From contig NZ_KE386488.1 of NCBI RefSeq assembly GCF_000427365.1, positions 2,205,882-2,269,881 on the forward strand: a stretch of 64,000 bases of DNA, given 5' to 3'. The DNA comes from Rikenella microfusus DSM 15922 (GTDB lineage Bacteria > Bacteroidota > Bacteroidia > Bacteroidales > Rikenellaceae). Under the pieces are notes generated by a model, which worked only from the letters and a program-made list of their open reading frames with translations, did no database searches and was not told where the DNA came from. Positions 8,807 through 17,167 of this stretch are shown piece by piece; within the stretch, counting starts at the first letter, position 1, and each line of letters begins with the position of its first letter. Position numbers and translations under genes: made by a program.

Positions 8807-10018
8807 TCAGGAACCGAAACGGTAATCTTTCGCCAGACCTCCCTCGGCCGTCTCCTTATAGAGGCTCGGCAGATCGTGTCCCGTCTGGCGCATCACCTCC
8901 ACCACCCGGTCGAAACTCACCCGGTGCCTGCCGTCCGAATAGGTCGCATAGATGTTCGAATCCAGCGCCCGCGCCGCCGCATAGGCATTTCGTTCGATAC
9001 AGGGAATCTGCACCAGCCCGCAGATCGGATCGCAGGTCAGCCCCAGGTGGTGTTCCAGTCCCATTTCGGCCGCATATTCGATCTGCGCCGGCGTCCCTCC
9101 GAACAGTTGGCACGAAGCCGCCGCAGCCATCGCGCAGGCCACGCCCACCTCGCCCTGGCATCCCACCTCCGCGCCCGAAACCGACGCGTTGTGCTTGACC
9201 ACGTTCCCGAACAGCCCCGCAGTCGCCAGCGCCCGGAGCATACGCGGCTTGATGAAATCGCGCGTCTGCTGCAAATGGTACAACACGGCCGGCATCACCC
9301 CCGACGACCCGCAGGTCGGAGCCGTGACGATCTCCCCGCCCGCCGCATTTTCCTCCGAAGTCGCCAGCGCGTAAGCATAGACCAATCCCCGGCTGCGCAT
9401 CGCTTCCGAATACCCCTTCGAACGGATGAAATATCCGGCGGCCTTGCGGCGCACGCCCAGACCGCCCGGCAGCACGCCCTCGGCCTCCAGGCCCCGTCGG
9501 ATACCCTCCTGCATGATCGTCCACACCCGGTCCAGATAATCCCAGATCTCCGGTCCTTCGCACTGCTCGACATACTCCCAGTACGAGCAACCCGTCTTTT
9601 CGCACCACTCTTGTATTTCGGCGATGGTGGTCATGCCGTAGATCATCTCGGGCTTTTCCGCCGCCGTCTCCTCGTTGGCCAGCGAACCGCCGCCGATGCT
9701 GTATATGCGCCAGCTTTCGCGCGGCTCGCCGTCCGTGCCGTAATAGCTGTCGAACTGCATTCCGTTCGGGTGGAACGGCAGAAAAACCTCCGGTTTCCAA
9801 TGAATCGACGTCGGAGCGGCCGGTTCCAGAACGTCCAGGATGGCTTTGTCGGTCAGGTGGCCCTTGCCGGTGGCCGCCAGACTGCCGAAAAGGGTCACTT
9901 CGTACCGCGAGGCGCCCGGATTGCGCTCCAGAAACTCCTGCGCCGCCCGGCGCGGAGCCATCGTATGGCTGCTGGACGGGCCGTGCCCGATACGGTAGAT
10001 GCCTTTGATCGATTCCAT
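8807..10018 (-). CDS. L-serine dehydratase (iron-sulfur, single chain)
   Basis: 403 aa. It deaminates L-serine to pyruvate and ammonia with a [4Fe-4S] cluster. Single-chain fusion of the beta-like N-terminal domain (GPSSSHTMAPRRAA near residue 13) and the alpha domain. Cluster and active-site cysteines lie in TAPTCGSSGVMPA, GCQGEVGVACAMA and CDPICGLVQIPC. The start MESIKGIYRIGHG is chosen because it aligns with the family N-terminus; the longer frame would run into the divergent riboswitch. It is transcribed away from the cobalamin riboswitch. An sdaA-type name would fit, but the exact isozyme is not determinable. Confidence 0.93.
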   Translation of the reverse strand: MESIKGIYRIGHGPSSSHTMAPRRAAQEFLERNPGASRYEVTLFGSLAATGKGHLTDKAILDVLEPAAPTSIHWKPEVFLPFHPNGMQFDSYYGTDGEPRESWRIYSIGGGSLANEETAAEKPEMIYGMTTIAEIQEWCEKTGCSYWEYVEQCEGPEIWDYLDRVWTIMQEGIRRGLEAEGVLPGGLGVRRKAAGYFIRSKGYSEAMRSRGLVYAYALATSEENAAGGEIVTAPTCGSSGVMPAVLYHLQQTRDFIKPRMLRALATAGLFGNVVKHNASVSGAEVGCQGEVGVACAMAAAASCQLFGGTPAQIEYAAEMGLEHHLGLTCDPICGLVQIPCIERNAYAAARALDSNIYATYSDGRHRVSFDRVVEVMRQTGHDLPSLYKETAEGGLAKDYRFGS

Positions 10019-10057
10019 AAAGATTTCGCTTTGGAAATCCAAAGATACGTTTTTTCC

Positions 10058-10089
10058 GCTTGCGGGTTCTGAAAAAGGATATATCTTTG
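10058..10089 (+). promoter_or_regulatory. Promoter of the riboswitch/BtuG-like transcript
   Basis: TATCTTTG at 10082-10089 matches the Bacteroidota -7 box TAnnTTTG. A TTG about 19 bp upstream (in CGCTTGCGGG) fits the -33 element. Transcription would start right at the 5' edge of the cobalamin aptamer. Confidence 0.7.
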
Positions 10090-10335
10090 TCCCCGGCAAT
10101 GGTTCGCCGAGGGTGCCCTTTCGGGGGCACGGGCGATTAATAGGGAACCGGGTGAAAGTCCCGGACAGTCCCGCTGCTGTGAACCTCATCCGGGAATTCC
10201 GGATCGCGGGTGCAGGACAATCTTCGTTATGCCACTGTTCGGGCGCGGCATCCGGGTTTCGCCGGAAATACGCGCACAGGGAACGGGAAGGCGCGTCCTA
10301 AAGCACTCCGGGGTAAGTCAGAAGACCTGCCTTGC
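10090..10335 (+). promoter_or_regulatory. Cobalamin (AdoCbl-type) riboswitch
   Basis: Hallmarks appear in the expected order. First comes a 5' GGTTCGCC-type P3 region with the hairpin GTGCCCTTTCGGGGGCAC. Then AATAGGGAA and GGTGAAAGTCC, the B12-box core ACAGTCCCGCTGCTGTGA, GCCACTG, GGGAAGGCG and finally GTAAGTCAGAAGACCTGCC. It precedes a BtuG-like lipoprotein gene by about 220 nt, so it should shut off expression when cobalamin is plentiful. The expression platform presumably acts in the long leader 10,336-10,554, where I see no obvious terminator. Confidence 0.94.
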
Positions 10336-10554
10336 CGTTGAATGTTGTCCGCTTTCGGGGATTTGGAGCCGGAGAACGCCTGTTGTGGATCTTGGGTATA
10401 TAATTTAATAGGATCGTTCCGAGCTGTGAAACGGAGGCGGTTCGTAATGCAGAGACGGGAAAACCGTGTCGGGGGGATCTGTATCCCGACGGCGGCGTAT
10501 GCAAGAGCGGACGACAGCGAAACGACAGAAAACCAAACGATACAAATAACGAAG

Positions 10555-11640
10555 ATGAAAAAGATCAATTTGCTGCTGGCCGCATCGGCAGCCCTGTTAC
10601 TGTTCAGTTGCAACGATAAGGGAGGAGGCGTCGATATTCCGGGGCCTAAGACCCAGGGGTATTGGATTCTCGGCGAGGGGAGCTTCTCGATCGCCAACTC
10701 CTCGACGTTGTATTATTACGATTTGAACGATAAGACGGTGACCGACAAGTTCACGGCCGCCAATCCCGGTTCGGTGCTCGGCAGTACGGCCAACGACATG
10801 AAGGTTTACGGTACGAAACTCTACGTGGCCGTGGATGTCAGCAATAAGGTCGTGGTACTGGACGCCGCATCGGGACGTATCCTGGATGAAATCGACATGG
10901 GACAGGCCGACGGACAGAACCGTGAGCCGCGCGGGCTGGCCTGCGCAGCCGGCAAAGTTTTCGTGTCGTTGTACAGCGGCGAAGTGGCCCGGATCGACAC
11001 GACGACTTATGCGACGGACTATACGCCGTACAGTGGCGCCTTCAAATACAGCGAAGGGATCGCAGAGGTCAATGAACGCACTTTGGTCGTTGCCAATTCC
11101 GGCTACGGATCGGGCAATACGGTGACGGTGATCGATATTCCGACTTTCACTGAAAAGGGGAGCATTACCGTGCCGACCAATCCGAACGAACTGGCGGTAG
11201 CCGGCGACAATTCGGTATACTTGGCCACATGGACGGATTATACGACCGGCGCACCGGCGGCATTGCATAAACTGGATCTGACAGGAATGTCCTATACGAC
11301 GATTCCGAACGTCGAGGTGACGAAAATCGCCATCTACGGCCAGACGTTGTACGGGGTCAATACCACTTACGATGCAACGACCTACGCTCCGAGCTGTTCG
11401 CTGGTGAAGGTGAACCTCTCTGACAATTCGTCGGAAACGATGATCGCATCGCAGCCCGGTTCGTTCAACGGGGTGAATGTCAATGCGCTGAACGGTTATG
11501 TCTATGTGATGAATGTGGCAGCGGATTATATGACGAGCACGGTAATGGGCTTCGATGAAAAAGGCAATGCGCTCGCGACGCTCACCGGAGTCGGCAACGC
11601 AGCCAATACGGTGGCTTTCGTGAATAAAATCTCAAAATAA
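10555..11640 (+). CDS. BtuG-like surface cobalamin-binding lipoprotein
   Basis: 361 aa beta-propeller (DUF5074/YncE-like). The signal peptide MKKINLLLAASAALLLFSC carries a lipobox LFSC, predicting a surface lipoprotein. The rest is a series of repeated propeller blades (VYGTKLYVAVDVSNKVVVLD, LACAAGKVFVSLYSGEVARID and so on). In Bacteroides, BtuG proteins of this size and type capture vitamin B12 with picomolar affinity and pass it to BtuB. The cobalamin riboswitch directly upstream supports that role. The ATG at 10,555 is chosen for the signal peptide, since the open frame upstream overlaps the leader. Unusually, no btuB or other TonB-dependent receptor gene follows; a terminator comes next. 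Confidence 0.85.
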   Translation: MKKINLLLAASAALLLFSCNDKGGGVDIPGPKTQGYWILGEGSFSIANSSTLYYYDLNDKTVTDKFTAANPGSVLGSTANDMKVYGTKLYVAVDVSNKVVVLDAASGRILDEIDMGQADGQNREPRGLACAAGKVFVSLYSGEVARIDTTTYATDYTPYSGAFKYSEGIAEVNERTLVVANSGYGSGNTVTVIDIPTFTEKGSITVPTNPNELAVAGDNSVYLATWTDYTTGAPAALHKLDLTGMSYTTIPNVEVTKIAIYGQTLYGVNTTYDATTYAPSCSLVKVNLSDNSSETMIASQPGSFNGVNVNALNGYVYVMNVAADYMTSTVMGFDEKGNALATLTGVGNAANTVAFVNKISK

Positions 11641-11673
11641 AAACTTTTGTAGTGTAAGGTTTTTATTCGTGAT

Positions 11674-11728
11674 GCCCCGGACGTGTCCGGGGCGGGGCAC
11701 GGGGTGGTGGTTCTCCCCGTGCCTTTTT
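11674..11728 (+). terminator. Double hairpin and intrinsic terminator after the BtuG-like gene
   Basis: A perfect 9-bp palindromic stem (GCCCCGGAC, 11674-11693) is followed by a second 9-bp stem (GGCACGGGG with CCCCGTGCC, 11696-11723) and a run of five T. It ends the riboswitch-controlled transcript. Confidence 0.88.
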
Positions 11729-11977
11729 ATTTCGAAAAAACTGCTCCGGAAACGGAAACCGTTCACAGGGAGGGACCAACGTATCGTTCGGCTGGGGGAA
11801 TGCGACAGGGGGTAGGAATTACCCTAAAAAGCCGCGGGTAGCGGACCCGGGGATCCGATGACCCATACGGTCAATACGCTTTCTCCGTTCGGTTTTCATT
11901 CTCCCGAAGCGGCAAAGCGCTTGCCGACAACTCTTTCGAATCGCATAAATAAACCGTACGGTTAAAATAAGTCTCCG

Positions 11978-12083
11978 CGTCAGCGGGCGGGCCGGACGCC
12001 TCCCCCTCGTGAGGCCCGGTGCCGCTCGGCACTCGAGCCGGGCTGTAACTACCCGAGACTTCCCGGGCGTCCGACCCGAATGA
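11978..12083 (+). repeat. GC-rich intergenic repeat, S-type unit 4
   Basis: The fullest S unit. GGCCGGACGCCTCCCC is followed by GAGGCCCGGTGCCGCTCGGC, ACTCGAGCCGGGCTGTAAC and GTCCGACCCGAATGAAAAAT. It is bracketed by AAACCGTACGGTTAAA (about 11,950) and AACCATACGGTTAAA (about 12,087). Confidence 0.78.
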
Positions 12084-12099
12084 AAAATTAACCATACGG

Positions 12100-12310
12100 T
12101 TAAAATATAAGTTTCCGCGTTAGCGGGCGGGCTTTCGCTGCGGGAGGCTGCGGCCCGCGCGGCCTAAAGGCCGCAAAGTAAGCCCCTGCCATTTAACTGT
12201 ACGGTTAATTTATATGTTGTCGCCCGGAGCCAGCGAAGGCAAGACCGCAGGTTGCAGCCCTTCGCCGGAGGTGGCTCCGGGCTGACCGCTACGCGGACAA
12301 TTAACCGTAC
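12100..12310. repeat. GC-rich intergenic repeats, two R-type units
   Basis: Two modules separated by delimiter-like sites: CATACGGTTAAAA, then TTAACTGTACGGTTAA near 12,197, then TTAACCGTACCGTT near 12,301. The first shares GCGGGAGGCTGCGGCCCGCG with 6,373-6,430 (reverse). The second shares GCCCGGAGCCAGCGAAGG-like sequence with 62,050-62,190. No gene is visible in 11,729-12,478. A 9-bp inverted repeat (GAGTGTCCG/CGGACACTC, 12,366-12,393) without a T-run lies just beyond the lepB stop. Confidence 0.6.
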
Positions 12311-12478
12311 CGTTTCTTGTATCTGGCCCTATCCTGCGAAAGGGGGAGGGTACTGCCCGATTCGGAGTGTCCGGTGACACCGTCGGACACTCCGCGAGGA
12401 TTATTAGATTCTATTTGGCTATCTCTTGAGATTACACGTGCACGGTTCCGGCGAACGATAGCGGTGCATCCGACCGCA

Positions 12479-13387
12479 TCACTCTTTCCACCGGGTGTTT
12501 TTCCATATCCGGTTCCATCGTACTTTCTCCCGTTCCCGGTCGTAAGAATAGGCGACCCGCGTGACCACACCCAATACGAAATCTTCGGGTATAAACCCCC
12601 AGTAGCGGGAATCCATCGAAGCCATCGTGTTGTCGCCGCAGGCGAAATAAAAATTGCGGCGGAAAGTATAATGCGTAATCGTACTGTCCCCCAGCCGTGT
12701 CCGCCCCGTACTGTCTATCCTCGGCCTGACGCCGGTTTCGAACTCTACGGCCGGAGCATAAAGGGCGATGTTGCGGCGATCGAGCGGAATGGTATCTCCC
12801 TGCCGGGGAACGTAGATCGGCCCGAAATCGCGGATGGTCCATTTCCCGGCCGCGGAATCGGGCGCGATGGTCTGCCACGACTGCGGCGGGTAAAGCGACA
12901 GGTCGGCGAACGCCAGCTGCCGCTGGTATTGACGGATGCCGACGGTACCTTCGACCCCGCGCACCCGGACCGCTCCCCGTTCGGCATAAACCGAATCCCC
13001 CGGAAGGGCGACGCACCGTTTGACGTAAAGCGTGTTGAAGTCGAAGGCGATTTTACCCCATCCCCGCGCATAAGGGTAATTGAAAACGATGATGTCGCCC
13101 CGCCGCAGCGGACGATACCCCCGGTATTTCCAGCGCAGGATATCGGGCTTTTCGGCTCCCATGCTTTCGAACGTACGGTGCAAACGCGCTCCGAAAACGG
13201 CCTTGTTCACGATGACACGGTCGCCGGGCAACAGGGTCGGATACATCGATTCGGTGGGAATGGTGAACATTTCCCAGCAGAAAAAACGCGACATGACCAC
13301 AAAGGCACCGGGAGCGATCGTCAGAAAAGCGATTCCCAGTCCGCGCAGCAGTTTCTGCCACCATTTCCGTTTGTGCCGTATCGTCAT
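12479..13387 (-). CDS. lepB: Signal peptidase I
   Basis: 302 aa S26-family serine protease of the inner membrane. It removes signal peptides from secreted proteins. One N-terminal transmembrane helix (about 15-36) is followed by box B with the nucleophile in PTESMYPTL (Ser47), and box D with the general base in LYVKRCVALPGDS (Lys123). Box E, GDNTMASMDSRYWGFIPEDF, is near the C-terminus. It lies 32 bp downstream of, and on the same strand as, the O-antigen-ligase-like gene, so the two are probably an operon. Linkage of a signal peptidase to such ligase-like proteins recalls Bacteroidota peptide-export gene clusters. It may therefore be a dedicated second LepB rather than the housekeeping one. 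Confidence 0.92.
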   Translation of the reverse strand: MTIRHKRKWWQKLLRGLGIAFLTIAPGAFVVMSRFFCWEMFTIPTESMYPTLLPGDRVIVNKAVFGARLHRTFESMGAEKPDILRWKYRGYRPLRRGDIIVFNYPYARGWGKIAFDFNTLYVKRCVALPGDSVYAERGAVRVRGVEGTVGIRQYQRQLAFADLSLYPPQSWQTIAPDSAAGKWTIRDFGPIYVPRQGDTIPLDRRNIALYAPAVEFETGVRPRIDSTGRTRLGDSTITHYTFRRNFYFACGDNTMASMDSRYWGFIPEDFVLGVVTRVAYSYDREREKVRWNRIWKNTRWKE

Positions 13388-13419
13388 GTGTGTCGGGGGT
13401 TATCCGTTCCCAAAGATAA

Positions 13420-15360
13420 TCATTCGGGTTCGGTTTCCGTTTTTTTTCGTTTCTCGTCCAACAGGAGGCGAACATTCCGTTTGATCTCCCGCACGGCCTG
13501 CGAAGGGATTTTTTCCTGAAATTCCAGTACTTGCCCGGCCGTTTGCTGCATTTTATCGGTTTGACCGCTTTCGGCATATAATTCGGTCAGCAGATAGAGC
13601 GGATAGATGCGGCTCGGTATGACGTCGAAAGCCCGCCGGTAGGCCCCCTCCGCGGCCTGCCACTCGCCCAACGCCTTGTAGTTGTTCCCTGCCAGGTTGT
13701 ACAGCATGGGATCGGAACTCAGCCGGAAACCTCTCCGCAACCATTCATTGCTCCGGACGAAATCGCCGGTTTTACCGAGGATATTGGCATATTCGAAGAT
13801 AAACTGCAACTCCCCGTCCAGATAAGGCGACAGGGACGCATAATCGGCTTCGACCGCCTCGAATGCTTCCAGCCGATAGACGGGTTGTATCTTCCGCCAG
13901 TCTTCATATCGAGCCTTCATCGGAAGTGCGTGCCGCAGGGCGATGCCCTGGAGCGAAAACACAACGACGACGATAGCGCCCGTAACCGCCGGACGGCATC
14001 TGCCGAGCCGCCGTCCGGAACAGAGCGAAATACCGCAGGCCGTCAGCAGGGTGAGCAATGTCAGGAACGAGACCAGCTGAAACGGATAGGAAGCCAGAGC
14101 AAAAAGCAGCAACGCCGTCAGGGCGGCGGACAAACCATTGTCGTAACGGCACACGTTTCGCCGGATTTTTGTATCGTCCGGCAGCTGTCGCTTCGCATAT
14201 CCCCGGAAGGCGGCGATGAGCGGAACGGCGAAAAGCAGCAGGCCGACCAGGCCGAGCTCGGCTGTCAGCTGCAAATAATCGTTGAAAGCCGCTCCGGTGC
14301 TGCCGGCGACTGCGATTTCGCCGGGCGTGCCGCATCCGGAGGCGAAATAGCGGGCCTGATAGTCTCCGTAGATGCCGGCATACGAGTTGCCGCCCGTCCC
14401 GGTAACGGGATGATCGGCGATGATCCGGGCCGTGATTTTCCACATCAGCAACCGTCCGTCGGCCGAGGAGGCTTTCATCCGGTAGGCTCCCCATCCTCCG
14501 GCTGCGATGACAGCGAGCAGGAGCAGACCGCCCGCCACGGTCGCCGTCCGGTGCCGTACCGTCCACCGGAACAGCCTGCGTCGAACAGAACCTGATAAAA
14601 GGGCTACAGCGGCCGCGCCGATAGCCGCTATCCAGGCGATCCGGCTCTGCGTGGACGGCAGCAACATCAGGCACCCGCCGACTGTCGGCAGGGCTGCCGC
14701 GAAAAGCCAGAAACGCCCGGTCAGCAAAGTGCGCGGACCGAGCAGCCGGAAACGCCGTATAACTATGGGATACTGCGTGCGGAGCTGAGAGAGGGCCACC
14801 CCCAGCACCATGGCGAGATAACCTCCGAGCGGCGCCGGATTGTGGAAAGTTCCGGTAATATGGAAACGGGCGTGGTTCGACAGGTCGTATCCATAGAGCT
14901 GGCGGAATCCGACGACGATTTCGATAAGCCCGGTTGCGAGCAGCAGGAGTGCGATCCGGGATAAAGCGGCATACCCGCCGATACGGACGTAAAAACGAAT
15001 ATCGGCATAAAGTACGAACAGCAGTACGGGCATCCAGAGGTTCGGAACCGAGGCGTTGCCGGCAACATAGGTACTGAAGAACCGGAACCCGAAGAAAACC
15101 AGGACAAGCAGGTCGGCCGCGTGCCACCGGAAACCGGCCCGCAGCATCCCCGGCAATCCGGGTATCAACGTAGCGCTGAACAGGAGCAAGGCTCCGGCCA
15201 GCCAGAAGAACTGCGAAGTTTCCATGCCGGCGGGCGGCAGCGTGCCCGGTACGAGCAAAGTCCCGACTATGGCCGCGATACCGACAACAGGCAGTCGTTC
15301 GATAAAAAAGCTGCGGAATGCCGGAGTTCGGCAAAAACGGATAACGGGGGAAGCTGACAT
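13420..15360 (-). CDS. O-antigen-ligase-like (Wzy_C) polytopic membrane protein with C-terminal TPR domain
   Basis: 646 aa. About 11-12 hydrophobic segments fill residues 1-450. A large periplasmic loop holds the Wzy/WaaL-type motif around GRLLMWKITARIIADHPVTG. The C-terminus (about 490-640) has TPR-like helices such as ALGEWQAAEGAYRRAFDV. WaaL-family proteins transfer polysaccharide to a lipid or protein acceptor, but the TPR tail and the neighbouring lepB suggest a different export or assembly role. A paralogous architecture occurs at 45,671-47,848 in the RiPP-like cluster. The upstream neighbour is a truncated thioredoxin-like gene at the island border. GC-rich and core-like in codon use. 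Confidence 0.8.
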   Translation of the reverse strand: MSASPVIRFCRTPAFRSFFIERLPVVGIAAIVGTLLVPGTLPPAGMETSQFFWLAGALLLFSATLIPGLPGMLRAGFRWHAADLLVLVFFGFRFFSTYVAGNASVPNLWMPVLLFVLYADIRFYVRIGGYAALSRIALLLLATGLIEIVVGFRQLYGYDLSNHARFHITGTFHNPAPLGGYLAMVLGVALSQLRTQYPIVIRRFRLLGPRTLLTGRFWLFAAALPTVGGCLMLLPSTQSRIAWIAAIGAAAVALLSGSVRRRLFRWTVRHRTATVAGGLLLLAVIAAGGWGAYRMKASSADGRLLMWKITARIIADHPVTGTGGNSYAGIYGDYQARYFASGCGTPGEIAVAGSTGAAFNDYLQLTAELGLVGLLLFAVPLIAAFRGYAKRQLPDDTKIRRNVCRYDNGLSAALTALLLFALASYPFQLVSFLTLLTLLTACGISLCSGRRLGRCRPAVTGAIVVVVFSLQGIALRHALPMKARYEDWRKIQPVYRLEAFEAVEADYASLSPYLDGELQFIFEYANILGKTGDFVRSNEWLRRGFRLSSDPMLYNLAGNNYKALGEWQAAEGAYRRAFDVIPSRIYPLYLLTELYAESGQTDKMQQTAGQVLEFQEKIPSQAVREIKRNVRLLLDEKRKKTETEPE

Positions 15361-15483
15361 GCGAAATGGAGAAAGCGGTCTGTTTTTCGTTCATCGAATC
15401 CGGCAAGCCTGTCCGCACCTGCCGGATCCGGCCGATGGTTTGGTGTCCCGATCGGTCGGATCACCCGGAAGACGGGCTGGGAC

Positions 15484-15650
15484 CTACTCGTCGTCCGAAC
15501 TTTCCGGGGGCAATGTCCCTCCGTTTTCGACCAGGCGGTCGATCGTGGATTTGTACAGTTCCCACATCTTCGGATTGCCGATAGGCGAGCCGACCAATAC
15601 CACCCGGTTATCCCTATCCAACAAAAAAGCGTGGAACTGCAATATATGAT
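15484..15650 (-). pseudogene. Truncated thioredoxin-like protein (C-terminal fragment)
   Basis: The segment encodes FHAFLLDRDNRVVLVGSPIG then NPKMWELYKSTID. This matches the last part of TlpA/redoxin-like proteins that accompany O-antigen-ligase-like genes in Bacteroidota. The preceding codons up to 15,723 (MNIRGYICTCLALFF...) look unrelated and AT-rich. I place the break near 15,645, where the GC-rich core gives way to the mobile element. The catalytic CxxC half is absent and was not seen at the right edge of the island. Confidence 0.6.
15645..15645. other. Left junction of the genomic island
   Basis: Here base composition drops sharply, a core gene ends abruptly, and mobile-element sequence begins. 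The exact base is uncertain by about 10 bp. Confidence 0.5.
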
Positions 15651-15821
15651 ATTCGAGAAGTCGAATAAAGACGAAAATGAAAAAAAGAGCTAAACAAGTG
15701 CAAATATAACCTCTAATATTCAATACTTTATGTGGTATCAGATTCGGGAATGACTTTTTAATTTGTCTTAATTCGTTGCAAGTTTCTTCGGGATATATGG
15801 GAACATATTCGGGAATTTATT

Positions 15822-15829
15822 TACCTTTG
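15822..15829 (+). promoter_or_regulatory. -7 box of the tandem integrase operon
   Basis: TACCTTTG matches TAnnTTTG and lies 27 bp before the first integrase start. The direct repeat ATTCGGGAAT occurs twice upstream (15,742-15,751 and 15,808-15,817) and could be an arm site or regulator site. Confidence 0.5.
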
Positions 15830-15855
15830 TCATGTAATCAAAAAAGGCATAGCAA

Positions 15856-17154
15856 ATGAAAATTTCCGTCTATTTGAAAAAATGTTCCGCGACCACTTCA
15901 AACATCTGCTTCCGGGTACGGGAGAAGAACGTGGACATCAAAGTGGTTTCCCCCATCGCGGTCCATGACAAGTATTGGGATACCGATACTTTATGTTACA
16001 GGCGAACGACTGCCGTGACGGCCATTGAGCAGAAACGGGTGCCCGAACAGATCGCTGCCATCATCGAGAGAGCGGAAAAGACCTTCTCCGAGAAGGCTGA
16101 CGGCAAGTGGATGAAACAGGTCATCGAGGATGTCCTGCATCCCGCGCGGGCTTTCGAGCGTGATTACCCGAACTTGCTCCACCGCATCCACGAGTACCTG
16201 GAAAAATATGACGGTGCGGAAAGAACCAAGGAGCACATCGTCCGCTTCGAGCGAACGATGACCAGGTATCACGAGTACCGGCGTGAATTATTGGGCGATA
16301 CTGACTTCACGCTCTTCGTTGAAACTGTCACCCTGGGGCAGATGAACGACTTCAGGGAGTACGTCGCCAACGAGTACCTGCTCCGCCAGGAGTATCCTGA
16401 CTTTTATACTCCCCGTATGCTCATCAACCACAAGCCCAAGCCTCTATCCAACACGACCGTCATCAATACCATGAACCTTTTCTGCACGTTCCTGCACTGG
16501 TGCAAGAGAATGAAGTATTCCGACAACGAAGTCTATGCTGTCTATGGATGCAAGGAGCCGACCTACGGCGACCCGTTCTACCTCACATCGGAAGAGAGGA
16601 ATGTCCTGTACGATGCGGACCTGAGCGACTGCCCGAAACTAGCTGTCATCCGGGACATATTTGTATTCCACTGTTATGTCGGTTGCCGTGTCGGTGATCT
16701 CTACAGGATGACCAAGGAGAACATCAAGGACGGTTTTCTGGAGTATATGCCTCAAAAGACAAAGAAGTGCCAGGCGAAAACCGTCAGGGTCCCATTGCAT
16801 GAAAAGGCAGTCAGAATACTGGAACGCTATAGCGGGAATACCGGCAAGCTGCTTCCCTTCAAGCCCATCAACACTTACAATCTGGGTATACGGGAACTGC
16901 TGAAACATTGTGGCATTGACCGCGTGGTAACCATTCTTGACACGCACGGCTACAATACCGTGCAGAAACCCTTGTACGAGGTGGCCAGCAGCCACACGGC
17001 ACGCAAGACTTTTGTAGGCAACCTGTACCGGCAGGTTCCGGACCCCAACCTGATAGCCTCCATGTCAGGCCACGTGGAAGGCAGCAGGGCCTTCCGGCGT
17101 TACCGGACGATAGATGATGACATGAAACGAAAACTTGTGGAAATGATAAACTGA
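15856..17154 (+). CDS. Tyrosine recombinase/integrase 1 of a tandem pair
   Basis: 432 aa, with an arm-binding N-terminal domain, SAM-like core-binding domain and a C-terminal catalytic domain. Catalytic residues seen: Arg in VGCRVGDLYRMT, HxxR in SHTARKTFVG, His in MSGHVEGS and the Tyr nucleophile in FRRYRTIDD. It catalyses integration or excision of the element. The second integrase starts 13 bp after its stop and is clearly related (both end SGHxEGSRAFxRYRxIDD-MK). Paired integrases of this sort occur in mobilizable and conjugative elements of Bacteroides. It lies about 210 bp inside the left junction. Confidence 0.9.
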   Translation: MKISVYLKKCSATTSNICFRVREKNVDIKVVSPIAVHDKYWDTDTLCYRRTTAVTAIEQKRVPEQIAAIIERAEKTFSEKADGKWMKQVIEDVLHPARAFERDYPNLLHRIHEYLEKYDGAERTKEHIVRFERTMTRYHEYRRELLGDTDFTLFVETVTLGQMNDFREYVANEYLLRQEYPDFYTPRMLINHKPKPLSNTTVINTMNLFCTFLHWCKRMKYSDNEVYAVYGCKEPTYGDPFYLTSEERNVLYDADLSDCPKLAVIRDIFVFHCYVGCRVGDLYRMTKENIKDGFLEYMPQKTKKCQAKTVRVPLHEKAVRILERYSGNTGKLLPFKPINTYNLGIRELLKHCGIDRVVTILDTHGYNTVQKPLYEVASSHTARKTFVGNLYRQVPDPNLIASMSGHVEGSRAFRRYRTIDDDMKRKLVEMIN

Positions 17155-17167
17155 GGAGGATATATAC

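Noticed and set aside
12366-12393. Terminator after lepB
   Set aside because: A 9-bp inverted repeat is present but neither side has a T-run, so it is recorded only as an inverted repeat.
13904-15418. 504-codon minus-strand frame overlapping the ligase/TPR gene
   Set aside because: Same strand, different frame; Arg/Ala/Pro-rich low-complexity translation. The 13,420-15,360 frame has membrane helices and a Wzy_C motif.
15484-15723. Intact 79-aa membrane protein
   Set aside because: Only the C-terminal 50 codons resemble a thioredoxin-like protein; the hydrophobic start is AT-rich sequence from across the island junction that happens to be in frame.
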